Assembly (NCBI GenBank): GCA_023459435.1
Contig: JAEWUL010000098.1
Coordinates: 1-14,226 of the forward strand
Origin: Bacteroidota bacterium
Lineage (GTDB): Bacteria > Bacteroidota > Bacteroidia > Bacteroidales > WCHB1-69
Direction: 5' to 3'
Length of the DNA: 14,226 nt
Shown: positions 1 through 6,326 of the stretch, piece after piece
Position numbering within the stretch: position 1 is the first letter of the stretch
How the letters are laid out: the number at the start of each line of letters is the position of its first letter
Program-made: the position numbers and the translations under genes
Notes under the pieces: model-generated
Seen by the model: the letters and a program-made list of their open reading frames with translations, nothing else
Databases searched by the model: none
What the model was told of the DNA's origin: nothing

Positions 1-12
1 TTGGTCGTTCAT
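1..12 (-). CDS. Possible 5' end of a leftward gene (4 codons only)
   Basis: An ATG on the minus strand at 12-10 opens a frame reading M-N-D-Q before the window ends. The only support is position: it lies about 30 bases downstream of a well-formed Bacteroidota promoter on the same strand (43-73), with a weak purine stretch (AAAAGTG) in front of it. Four codons cannot identify a product. The true start could also lie beyond the window edge. Confidence 0.3.
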
Positions 13-42
13 ATTCACTTTTGTTTAGTTAGAAAATTTTGT

Positions 43-73
43 CAAAAATAATCATTTTTTCTTAAACTCCAAA
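43..73 (-). promoter_or_regulatory. Leftward promoter with -33 and -7 elements
   Basis: On the minus strand TTTG (73-70) is followed by a 19-base spacer and TATTTTTG (50-43). This fits the Bacteroidota primary sigma consensus of TTTG, about 19 bases, then TAnnTTTG. It is the only promoter in the window where both elements are clean. Transcription would start near 36 and run left out of the window. The rest of 13-268 is AT-rich with long A and T runs, and I see no gene in it on either strand. Confidence 0.6.
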
Positions 74-268
74 AAAAAAACACATTTTTTTTCATAAATT
101 TGATATTATTTTGATGGTTCTAGAGATTTTTTTTTCTTATACGTGCAATATTTAGATCAAAAAAGGATATTTTTTAATTTAAGAAGTTGAGAATCACCAT
201 TTTTTAACAAATAAAAACCACTTTTACTTTATCCGGACCGGGAGTGTTTTTCATCAGATAACTTTTTG

Positions 269-276
269 TATTTTTG
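269..276 (+). promoter_or_regulatory. -7 element for the SRPBCC-lptB unit
   Basis: TATTTTTG matches TAnnTTTG and ends 21 bases before the ATG at 298. The -33 region (about 245-250, TGTTTT) is only a partial match. The box covers a TTG codon at 274 that would otherwise be a candidate start, which argues for the ATG at 298. The bases just after the box read CAGTTCATTA, and other promoters in the window share most of this. A GC-rich spot, CCGGACCGG (233-241), lies just upstream of the -33 region. Confidence 0.65.
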
Positions 277-297
277 CAGTTCATTAAAAAAAGTACT

Positions 298-696
298 ATG
301 CAAATACGAAGTGAACAGACTCTGATCCAATGCAGTGATGAAAAAATCTACCAGTTAGTCTCCAATTGTTCCCATTTTGGCAAATATCTACCTCCTGATA
401 TAACTGATTTTGAAGCTACTGAAGATTATTGTAAATTTTCAATGAAAAACATAGCTGATTTTAAAATCGAGATTGTTCAAAAAAATCCTTTTAATCTTGT
501 TCGTTTTCAAGCATTAAACGATAAAAATATCCCCATTACATTATCCATTCACATTGAGAAGGATTCTTCGAATTCAAAATTATGGATTGACTTGAATGCT
601 GAGATCCCATTTATCCTTCAGGGAATGGTAAAATCTCCATTACAAAAATTTGTTGATATTCTTTCAGAAAGAATAAAAATGGAATCTGAAAAATAA
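298..696 (+). CDS. Small SRPBCC/START-like protein of unknown function
   Basis: This is a 132-residue soluble protein with no signal peptide or membrane segment. Its alternating beta strands (for example [15 protein letters not shown] near 46-61 and ITLSIHIEK near 80-88) and amphipathic C-terminal helix (about 106-128) fit a polyketide-cyclase-like lipid- or ligand-binding fold. Similar small proteins are common in Bacteroidota, and I know of no assigned ligand. The start is set at ATG 298 because the upstream in-frame TTG (274) lies inside the -7 box. There is no clear Shine-Dalgarno sequence, and the leader would be only about 15 bases. It ends 8 bases before lptB and is very probably cotranscribed with it. 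The fold call is an inference from the strand and helix pattern. Confidence 0.72.
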   Translation: MQIRSEQTLIQCSDEKIYQLVSNCSHFGKYLPPDITDFEATEDYCKFSMKNIADFKIEIVQKNPFNLVRFQALNDKNIPITLSIHIEKDSSNSKLWIDLNAEIPFILQGMVKSPLQKFVDILSERIKMESEK

Positions 697-704
697 GAAG
701 CCCT

Positions 705-1436
705 ATGGATTATCAAATCAGAACAGAAAATCTTATCAAAAAATACAAAACCAGAACGGTAGTTAATGAAGCTTCCTTTCATGTTAAACAAGGTGAAATC
801 GTGGGTCTTCTTGGTCCTAACGGTGCTGGTAAAACCACTTCATTTTATATGATAGTGGGTTTAATTCGTCCATTTTCAGGTCAAATTTTTCTGAATGATA
901 CTGAAATTACGAATTTACCTATGTATAAAAGAGCGAAATTAGGTATCGCATATTTACCTCAGGAGGCATCTGTATTCAGACAACTTACTGTTGAAGATAA
1001 TATCAAGGCGATCCTTGAATTTACTGATTTGTCGATGCATGAACAAAAAGAGCGATTAGAGGAACTCATTTGTGAATTTAGACTAGAGAAAGTGAGAAAA
1101 AATCTGGGGAATAACCTTTCGGGAGGTGAACGCCGTCGTACTGAAATTGCACGCTGTCTGGCTTCAAATCCTAAATTTATTCTTTTGGATGAACCTTTTG
1201 CCGGTGTTGACCCTATAGCCGTTGAAGATATTCAACATATTGTTTCCAATCTCCGAAACAAAAATATTGGAATTCTCATTACAGACCATAATGTACATGA
1301 AACACTTTCGATAACAGACAGATCTTACCTGCTTTTTGAAGGGAAAGTAATTAAAGCAGGAACAGCGGAAGAGTTAGCATCTGATGAGTATGTTAAAAAA
1401 GTATATTTAGGTCAGAATTTTGAACTGCGAAGATAA
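705..1436 (+). CDS. lptB: LPS export ABC transporter ATPase LptB
   Basis: LptB is the cytoplasmic ATPase that works with LptF and LptG to extract LPS from the inner membrane and push it along the Lpt bridge. The protein has 243 residues, close to the E. coli length. Visible motifs are Walker [10 protein letters not shown] (37-45), Q-loop Q86 in [12 protein letters not shown], signature LSGGERRR (138-145), Walker B ILLDEP with catalytic E163, D-loop GVDP, and switch H195 in ITDHNV. F91 and R92 align with the E. coli F90 and R91 that contact the permeases. The C-terminal VYLGQNFEL is typical of LptB. The SRPBCC-like gene lies 8 bases upstream. No other lpt gene is in the window. Its stop codon directly abuts that of the convergent permease gene. 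Confidence 0.95.
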   Translation: MDYQIRTENLIKKYKTRTVVNEASFHVKQGEIVGLLGPNGAGKTTSFYMIVGLIRPFSGQIFLNDTEITNLPMYKRAKLGIAYLPQEASVFRQLTVEDNIKAILEFTDLSMHEQKERLEELICEFRLEKVRKNLGNNLSGGERRRTEIARCLASNPKFILLDEPFAGVDPIAVEDIQHIVSNLRNKNIGILITDHNVHETLSITDRSYLLFEGKVIKAGTAEELASDEYVKKVYLGQNFELRR

Positions 1437-2555
1437 TTAACCTCTTTTTTTATCTGAATAACTCAATAAGGCAGCTATATTTATGATCACTGCCATTGTG
1501 CACAGTGTAATGATATCCTTCAGAATGTCAGCAAATCCTCCCCCTTTCATTACTACTAACTTGATAATGTTCATGAAAAAGGACATTGGATTCGCATAAT
1601 TGATATATTTTGCCCATTGTGGCATCCCTTCTGTTGGGGTAAACAAGCCACTTAAAAGAACAAAAACGACAAACAGGAAGAACACTATAAACATTGCCTG
1701 TAATTGATTTCTGGAAACCAATGAGATAAAAAACCCAAGCCCCAGCATCACCAACAAATAGATTGAAGTCGCTATTAATAAAGCTCCTATACTGCCTTGT
1801 ACCGAGATGCCGAATATGAATTTCATTAACAATAAACCTATAATAAATTCCACCATCCCCAAAATCCAGAATGGGATCATTTTACCAAGCAAAAAATGCC
1901 ATTTTTTAATCGGAGACACATTCATCTGTTCAATGGTTCCAATCTCTTTTTCCCTTACAATGTTTAGGGCTGTAACATAGGCTCCTATCAACGTAACCAG
2001 AATAACAAGAATACCGGGGACAATCAGATTTTTATAATTCATCCGTTCATTATACCAATAGATATGACACAATTCTAAACCTGCCATTTGTGTTTTCGAA
2101 TACGTTTTCCCCTCTGTTTGTTCTTCAAAATATTGACGCAATACATTTTTGATATATCCGGCTCCAATACCCGCTTTCACACTGTTAATCGCATTAGCAG
2201 TGATGGCAATCTGAGGTGCACCCCCATTTATAATCTCTTTCTCAAATTGACTTGGAATCTCAATAATAAAGTCCACTTTATCGTGCATCATTAATAATTC
2301 CCCCTTTTCTCTGGATTCAATAAATCCATGACTTACAAAATAGGGTGAATACGTAAATTTTTCGATAATCGATTTTGATGTTGTAGACTGATCGAAATCA
2401 ATATAACCAATTTGCACAACCTTTATTTCGTAATCAGCTGTAAATGGGAAAATGAGGAACTGAACCAAAGGAGCAACAATCAAAATAGACATTAACAGTT
2501 TATTCCGTTTTACCTGTAAAAACTCTTTTCTTATTAACATCAGGATCACCCTCAT
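1437..2555 (-). CDS. ABC-2 type permease, last gene of exporter operon (YbhR-like)
   Basis: This is a 372-residue membrane subunit of an ABC-2 exporter. An N-terminal cytoplasmic stretch is followed by TM1 (about 20-40), a large extracytoplasmic domain (about 41-172), then about five more TM helices (roughly 175-198, 225-248, 256-281, 287-308 and 343-366). NIVREKEIGTIEQMNVSPI (198-216) is the conserved cytoplasmic element after TM2 expected to touch the ATPase. The start ATG overlaps the stop of the preceding permease by 4 bases (ATGA). A strong Shine-Dalgarno, AAAGGAGG, lies 5 bases upstream. It matches the YhhJ/YbhR family in size and layout. The substrate cannot be read from sequence; related systems export drugs or other hydrophobic compounds. 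Its end abuts lptB with no intergenic base. Confidence 0.88.
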   Translation of the reverse strand: MRVILMLIRKEFLQVKRNKLLMSILIVAPLVQFLIFPFTADYEIKVVQIGYIDFDQSTTSKSIIEKFTYSPYFVSHGFIESREKGELLMMHDKVDFIIEIPSQFEKEIINGGAPQIAITANAINSVKAGIGAGYIKNVLRQYFEEQTEGKTYSKTQMAGLELCHIYWYNERMNYKNLIVPGILVILVTLIGAYVTALNIVREKEIGTIEQMNVSPIKKWHFLLGKMIPFWILGMVEFIIGLLLMKFIFGISVQGSIGALLIATSIYLLVMLGLGFFISLVSRNQLQAMFIVFFLFVVFVLLSGLFTPTEGMPQWAKYINYANPMSFFMNIIKLVVMKGGGFADILKDIITLCTMAVIINIAALLSYSDKKRG

Positions 2556-3664
2556 CTTTTCCTCCTTTTATCAATTTGTGAAATACTAAACCTGAGCAAT
2601 AATATGGACATAACGACTAAAATGAACAGGTAGTGCCATATATCTGTAAATGTAGCCCCTTTGATCATGACGTCTTTAATAGCAAGGATGAACCATTTCG
2701 CGGGGAAGATGGCAGCTAAGACCTGAAAAACGTAAGGCATATTATCAAGAGGGAAAAGAAATCCGGATAATAAAACGGTGGGTAAAAAAAGGCCCATCAT
2801 GGTGATCATCATGGCGTCCAATTGAGTTTTTGAGATGGAAGATACTAATAATCCAAAAGAAGCAGCAGTAAACATAAATACAACACAAAGTAAGAGCAGA
2901 AGAAGCAGATTTCCCTCAATCGGCATCTTGAAAATCCAAACACTGATACCCAGAATCATTATGGTACTCAATAATGACAATCCCATATATGGAATTACTT
3001 TACCGACAACGATATACACTTTTTTTACCGGTGTAATCAACATCATTCTCATGGTATTGGTTTCTGTTTCGCGGGCTAAAGTGATGGAAGACATTAATGC
3101 GGTAATAATAATCATAATCAATGTGATAATTCCTGGAACAAACATATAAACGCTGTTGAGCTCTCTATTGTATAACATCTGAATAGAAACGGATATACCG
3201 GGAGACCCATTTGATTGTTCTGTGTTCAATAATTCTTCGAATCCGGATATGATGGACTCCATATAGTTATTTAAAACAGAAGCAACATTGATATCTGATA
3301 CATCATTAATCACCTGAATGGAAACTTTTTGATCTGTTTCTAAAGATTTTTCAAAATTTTGAGGAATGATGATTGCTGCTTTAATATGTTTATTTTTGAA
3401 GTCATCATGAATCTCTTCAATACTATGCGGAAGATTTACCACTTTAAAATATCCTGAGGAACTAAAGCTTTCAATTAATCTTTTGGAGAACATATCCTGA
3501 GACTGATCATACACTGAAATTTTTGCATTTTTGATTTCGGTGCTAATTGTGAATCCAAAAAGGATAATGAGAACCAAAGGCATTGCCAAAACAAGAAAAA
3601 GGGATACTTTATCCCGGTAAATGTGTATCAGCTCTTTCCTCAAAATAGCAATCAATTCCAACAT
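2552..3664 (-). CDS. ABC-2 type permease, first of two (YbhS-like)
   Basis: This is a 370-residue membrane subunit, paralogous to the downstream permease and presumably its heterodimer partner. It has TM1 (about 21-40), an extracytoplasmic domain (about 41-171), then TM helices near 174-195, 222-245, 252-275, 285-304 and 343-360. LARETETNTMRMMLITPVKK (196-215) is the ATPase-coupling stretch. I place the start at ATG 3664 and not at an in-frame TTG at 3682. The ATG leaves a 4-base gap after the ATPase stop and has AAAAGGT upstream, and the AAAAAG just before it recurs at the ATPase 2 start (AAAAG at the other permease). The C-terminus DKRRKR is cytoplasmic and basic. Confidence 0.87.
   Translation of the reverse strand: MLELIAILRKELIHIYRDKVSLFLVLAMPLVLIILFGFTISTEIKNAKISVYDQSQDMFSKRLIESFSSSGYFKVVNLPHSIEEIHDDFKNKHIKAAIIIPQNFEKSLETDQKVSIQVINDVSDINVASVLNNYMESIISGFEELLNTEQSNGSPGISVSIQMLYNRELNSVYMFVPGIITLIMIIITALMSSITLARETETNTMRMMLITPVKKVYIVVGKVIPYMGLSLLSTIMILGISVWIFKMPIEGNLLLLLLLCVVFMFTAASFGLLVSSISKTQLDAMMITMMGLFLPTVLLSGFLFPLDNMPYVFQVLAAIFPAKWFILAIKDVMIKGATFTDIWHYLFILVVMSILLLRFSISQIDKRRKR
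2561..2568 (-). promoter_or_regulatory. Strong Shine-Dalgarno for the last permease
   Basis: AAAGGAGG on the minus strand lies 5 bases upstream of the ATG at 2555, inside the end of the preceding permease gene. A near-consensus ribosome binding site is unusual for Bacteroidota. It fixes the start codon and should help re-initiation at the ATGA overlap. Confidence 0.7.
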
Positions 3665-3668
3665 CTTT

Positions 3669-4388
3669 TTACCTTTTAACAAATTTTACAAAAAGATCGT
3701 CAATAGATTGAACTCCCATTTGTTGTTTAAGTGTTGAGGGGGGGCCTATCACTTGAACAGAACCTTCAGCCATGATACAGATTCTTTCACAATAGGAAGC
3801 TTCATCCATGTAGTGAGTTGTTACGAATATGGTTATGCCTGTTGATGCAGCCTTGTAAATTAAACTCCAGAACTCTCTTCTTACGATAGGGTCAACACCA
3901 CTTGTAGGTTCATCTAAAAAAACAATTTGAGGATGATGGAGTAAAGCTGTGGCAAAAGCCAATCTTTGTTTCCATCCCAAAGGAATATCCTGAACCAACA
4001 AATGTTGAATCTCATTCATTTTTAACTCCATTAAGCTCTGATTGATTCTCTCTTTTAGTTCTTTTTTGGGGATATCATAAATAGTCCCAAAAAGCATCAT
4101 GTTTTCAAAAATGGTTAAATCATCGTATAAGGAAAAGCGTTGACTCATATAACCTATACATTTCTTGATGGATTTTGAATCTGTTTTTAAATCAAAACCG
4201 GCAATGGTGGCTTTACCTGATGTTGGAAGTAAAAGGCCACACATCATTTTCATGGCTGTTGTTTTACCGGCGCCGTTTGCTCCCAAAAAACCAAAAATCT
4301 CCCCTTTTTTGACCTGAAAAGTGATATCATTTACCGCAGTAAAATGGCCAAATTTTTTTGTTAAATGTTCTACTTCGATACTATACAT
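3669..4388 (-). CDS. ABC exporter ATPase 2 (like the C-terminal half of YbhF)
   Basis: This is a 239-residue cytoplasmic ATPase for the two downstream permeases. Walker A is GANGAGKTT (36-44), Q-loop Q83 lies in GYMSQRFSLY, Walker B is IVFLDEP with E160, and switch H192 lies in VTTHYMDEA. The signature loop is abnormal: IPLGWKQRL (135-143) where LSGGQ is expected. The C-terminal half of E. coli YbhF has a similar LPLGF, so this is probably a family trait and not decay. The start is set at ATG 4388, which has CAGGAGG 6 bases upstream; an in-frame TTG at 4412 has no such support. With this start the gene overlaps ATPase 1 by 8 bases, which suggests coupled translation and fixed stoichiometry. 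Confidence 0.88.
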   Translation of the reverse strand: MYSIEVEHLTKKFGHFTAVNDITFQVKKGEIFGFLGANGAGKTTAMKMMCGLLLPTSGKATIAGFDLKTDSKSIKKCIGYMSQRFSLYDDLTIFENMMLFGTIYDIPKKELKERINQSLMELKMNEIQHLLVQDIPLGWKQRLAFATALLHHPQIVFLDEPTSGVDPIVRREFWSLIYKAASTGITIFVTTHYMDEASYCERICIMAEGSVQVIGPPSTLKQQMGVQSIDDLFVKFVKR

Positions 4389-5304
4389 CTTTTTCCTCCT
4401 GAATAAGTTCAATAAAACAATCTTCCAGTAAAGGATCTATCTTTCCAAAATGGTCGAAACTGATCTGATGATATTCCAAAAAAAGGAGAAAATGGGAGCA
4501 GATTGTTTCTATATCATGATAAAATGATATATGAAGATATTCTCCATAAGGATAATAGGAACATTTGTGTTCAAATAAGGGCATTAATTCGAGTAGTTTA
4601 AACAACTGAGTTGTCTTTAAAGCATATAGATGCCCTTTATACTGGTCCATAATATGTGTTGGAGTATCAACGGTAATAAATTTTCCTTCCTGCATTAAAG
4701 CGACTCTTTCGCAACGGGTTACCTCATCCATATAGGGTGTTGAAACGATTACCGTTACGTCATACTCTTTTATTTTATCCAGCAGATCCCAAAACTCTTT
4801 TCTGGAAACAGGATCTACACCTGTAGTAGGTTCATCTAGAAGTAGTATTTTTGGTTTATGGATCAGGGCACAACATAGCGCAAGTTTTTGCTTCATCCCT
4901 CCTGAAAGTTTTCCTGCTTCCCGATTCTTGAAAGGAGCAATTTGCTTCCAGATGGGCATCAGCATCGGCAAGTTATCTTTTATACCACTCCCATACATGG
5001 TGGCAAAAAAAGTTAGATTCTCCTGAACTGTTAAGTCGGGATACAATGAAAAAGTTCCCGGAAGGTACCCAATCTCTTTGCGAATCTGTTTATAATCTTT
5101 TAAAATATCTTTGTCTAAAATGGTAACTTTTCCGGAGGTGGGAATCGTAAGAGTTGCTAAAATATTAAAAAGCGTTGATTTTCCTGCACCATCAGGACCT
5201 ATAATTCCAAAAATCTCCCCTTTTTTGATCTCAAAAGTAAGAGTTGATAAAGCGGTTACTTTACCATAATTTTTATTTAAATCTTGTACCTGAATGACAT
5301 TCAT
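4381..5304 (-). CDS. ABC exporter ATPase 1 (like the N-terminal half of YbhF)
   Basis: This is a 307-residue ATPase, longer than its partner because of a C-terminal extension (about 215-307) ending in LEDCFIELIQ. That ending resembles the end of the YbhF N-terminal half. Walker A is GPDGAGKST (36-44, with Asp for the usual Asn), the signature LSGGMKQK (133-140) is good, and Walker B ILLLDEP has E158. Two positions are lost: the Q-loop Gln is G83 (GYLPGTFSLY) and the switch His is P190 (VSTPYMDEV). I checked both codons (GGA and CCC). These losses complement the bad signature loop of ATPase 2, so the two probably form an obligate heterodimer with one competent site. The start follows the HlyD stop by 4 bases. 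Confidence 0.88.
   Translation of the reverse strand: MNVIQVQDLNKNYGKVTALSTLTFEIKKGEIFGIIGPDGAGKSTLFNILATLTIPTSGKVTILDKDILKDYKQIRKEIGYLPGTFSLYPDLTVQENLTFFATMYGSGIKDNLPMLMPIWKQIAPFKNREAGKLSGGMKQKLALCCALIHKPKILLLDEPTTGVDPVSRKEFWDLLDKIKEYDVTVIVSTPYMDEVTRCERVALMQEGKFITVDTPTHIMDQYKGHLYALKTTQLFKLLELMPLFEHKCSYYPYGEYLHISFYHDIETICSHFLLFLEYHQISFDHFGKIDPLLEDCFIELIQEEKDV
4395..4401 (-). promoter_or_regulatory. Strong Shine-Dalgarno for ATPase 2
   Basis: CAGGAGG on the minus strand lies 6 bases (AAAAAG) upstream of the ATG at 4388, within the end of the ATPase 1 gene. It decides the start of ATPase 2 in favour of the ATG over the TTG at 4412. Confidence 0.7.
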
Positions 5305-5308
5305 TGTC

Positions 5309-6223
5309 TTATTTAAAAATGAGATCCCCGGGCATTCCTATTTTGGCACTCCCGTCATTAATAAAATTTACTTTAACAGCATATACCAGATTTACCCTTT
5401 CCTTTTTGGTTTGGATCATTTTGGGTGTAAATTCTGCTTTTGGGGATATCCATGAGATTACTCCTGTAAATTTCTTATGTTCGCCTGCTTGTTGATCAAT
5501 CCTGATTTCTGCTTTTTGTCCAATTTTAATATTAGATAATTGATCCTCTGTCACATAAACTCTGATATACATTTGGGATAAATCTGCCATTTTGAAAAGA
5601 GGTTTCCCCTGATAAGCCAATTCATTCTCTTCTATATACTTTTTCATGAGGGTACCGGATATGGGTGCTTTTAAAAAACATTTTGACAGAGCACTCTGGA
5701 GCTGCAATTTTTGGTATCTGATTGCTTCAACCTCTTCCAATATTGAATTATTGGTTGTACTGAGTGTTGATTTTATGGCATCTATTTGACTTTGAGTGAT
5801 GTTTATTTCGGCATTTATTTCATCTAATTGCTGTGTAGATGCGGCATTAGCAGAAATAAGATTTTTTATTCTCAACTTTTCATTTTCTAATGTTTCCATT
5901 TTATCCTGAAGGGATCTAATCTGAATGGGCATATCGGGTCTTTTAGCTAAAGCTGCATTGATGGATGCATTGAGTTGCATAATCTGTAAATACAATTGTG
6001 TTGTATCAATAAAACCTAACGGATCACCTTCAGAAAAAGCAGATCCCTCTTCCACAGGAAAATGGAGCAACAACCCATTAACCTCTGATGAAACCGTGAT
6101 CTCTTTTGCTTCAATAACACCATAAGCATCAGCATCTCCATCATTATACTGGCAAGCTATCATAAAAAATGACGATAAAACTACACCTATGATAAAATAT
6201 ATAACTCCTCTTTTCATATACAT
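5309..6223 (-). CDS. HlyD-family periplasmic adaptor, probable lipoprotein (YbhG-like)
   Basis: This 304-residue membrane fusion protein should link the inner-membrane ABC exporter to an outer-membrane channel. An N-terminal hydrophobic segment (about 6-23) ends in MIAC, a plausible lipobox, so C24 may be lipidated. A biotinyl-lipoyl half-motif follows (about 41-75), then a coiled-coil hairpin (about 76-180) and the second half-motif with APISGTL (186-192). The beta-barrel region (about 215-260) is next, then FTPKMIQTKKERVNLVYAVK, a stretch typical of the YbhG/YhiI group. It is the first gene of the exporter operon, with its own -7 box upstream. No TolC-like gene accompanies it here. The start could be M1 or M3. 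Confidence 0.88.
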   Translation of the reverse strand: MYMKRGVIYFIIGVVLSSFFMIACQYNDGDADAYGVIEAKEITVSSEVNGLLLHFPVEEGSAFSEGDPLGFIDTTQLYLQIMQLNASINAALAKRPDMPIQIRSLQDKMETLENEKLRIKNLISANAASTQQLDEINAEINITQSQIDAIKSTLSTTNNSILEEVEAIRYQKLQLQSALSKCFLKAPISGTLMKKYIEENELAYQGKPLFKMADLSQMYIRVYVTEDQLSNIKIGQKAEIRIDQQAGEHKKFTGVISWISPKAEFTPKMIQTKKERVNLVYAVKVNFINDGSAKIGMPGDLIFK

Positions 6224-6252
6224 TCGTTTTAATTCATATCATAATGAACTTA

Positions 6253-6260
6253 CAAAAGTA
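6253..6260 (-). promoter_or_regulatory. -7 element for the ABC exporter operon
   Basis: TACTTTTG on the minus strand matches TAnnTTTG and lies about 30 bases upstream of the HlyD start. It is followed by TAAGTTCATTA, nearly the same as the start region of the S46 peptidase promoter. No good -33 TTTG is visible at the expected distance, so strength and control are unclear. Confidence 0.6.
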
Positions 6261-6311
6261 TTAAAAAAAACAATACTTATTCTAATCGTTTTGATGTAAA
6301 ATTCCGGTAAC

Positions 6312-6324
6312 AGAGAAGTTCTCT
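6312..6324. repeat. 13-base palindrome after the M20 gene
   Basis: AGAGAAGTTCTCT is a perfect inverted repeat with a single central base, beginning two bases past the M20 stop codon. As RNA it could form only about 5 base pairs. No U-run follows on the minus strand, so it is a poor intrinsic terminator. It may be a protein site, a 3'-end element or chance. Confidence 0.3.
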
Positions 6325-6326
6325 TT

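Noticed and set aside
95..102. Plus-strand TAAATTTG matching the -7 consensus
   Set aside because: It is nearly 200 bases from the next start codon, and such matches arise by chance in AT-rich DNA. The box at 269-276 is better placed.
274..297. TTG start 8 codons upstream for the SRPBCC-like protein
   Set aside because: The TTG lies inside the -7 box TATTTTTG, so it would be upstream of the transcription start. The ATG at 298 is preferred.
3665..3682. TTG start for the first permease
   Set aside because: It would overlap the ATPase 2 gene. The ATG at 3664 has a 4-base gap and the AAAAAG lead-in shared with ATPase 2.
4389..4412. TTG start for ATPase 2
   Set aside because: The ATG at 4388 has a strong AGGAGG at good spacing and begins the conserved ATPase fold directly. 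The TTG adds a basic stretch with no support.
1437..6223. Exporter as a gliding (Gld) or LPS (Lpt) transport complex
   Set aside because: The HlyD adaptor, paired ATPases and the two six-TM ABC-2 permeases with large extracytoplasmic domains fit the YbhGFSR/YhiI-RbbA-YhhJ pattern. There are no LptF/G-like or Gld motifs.
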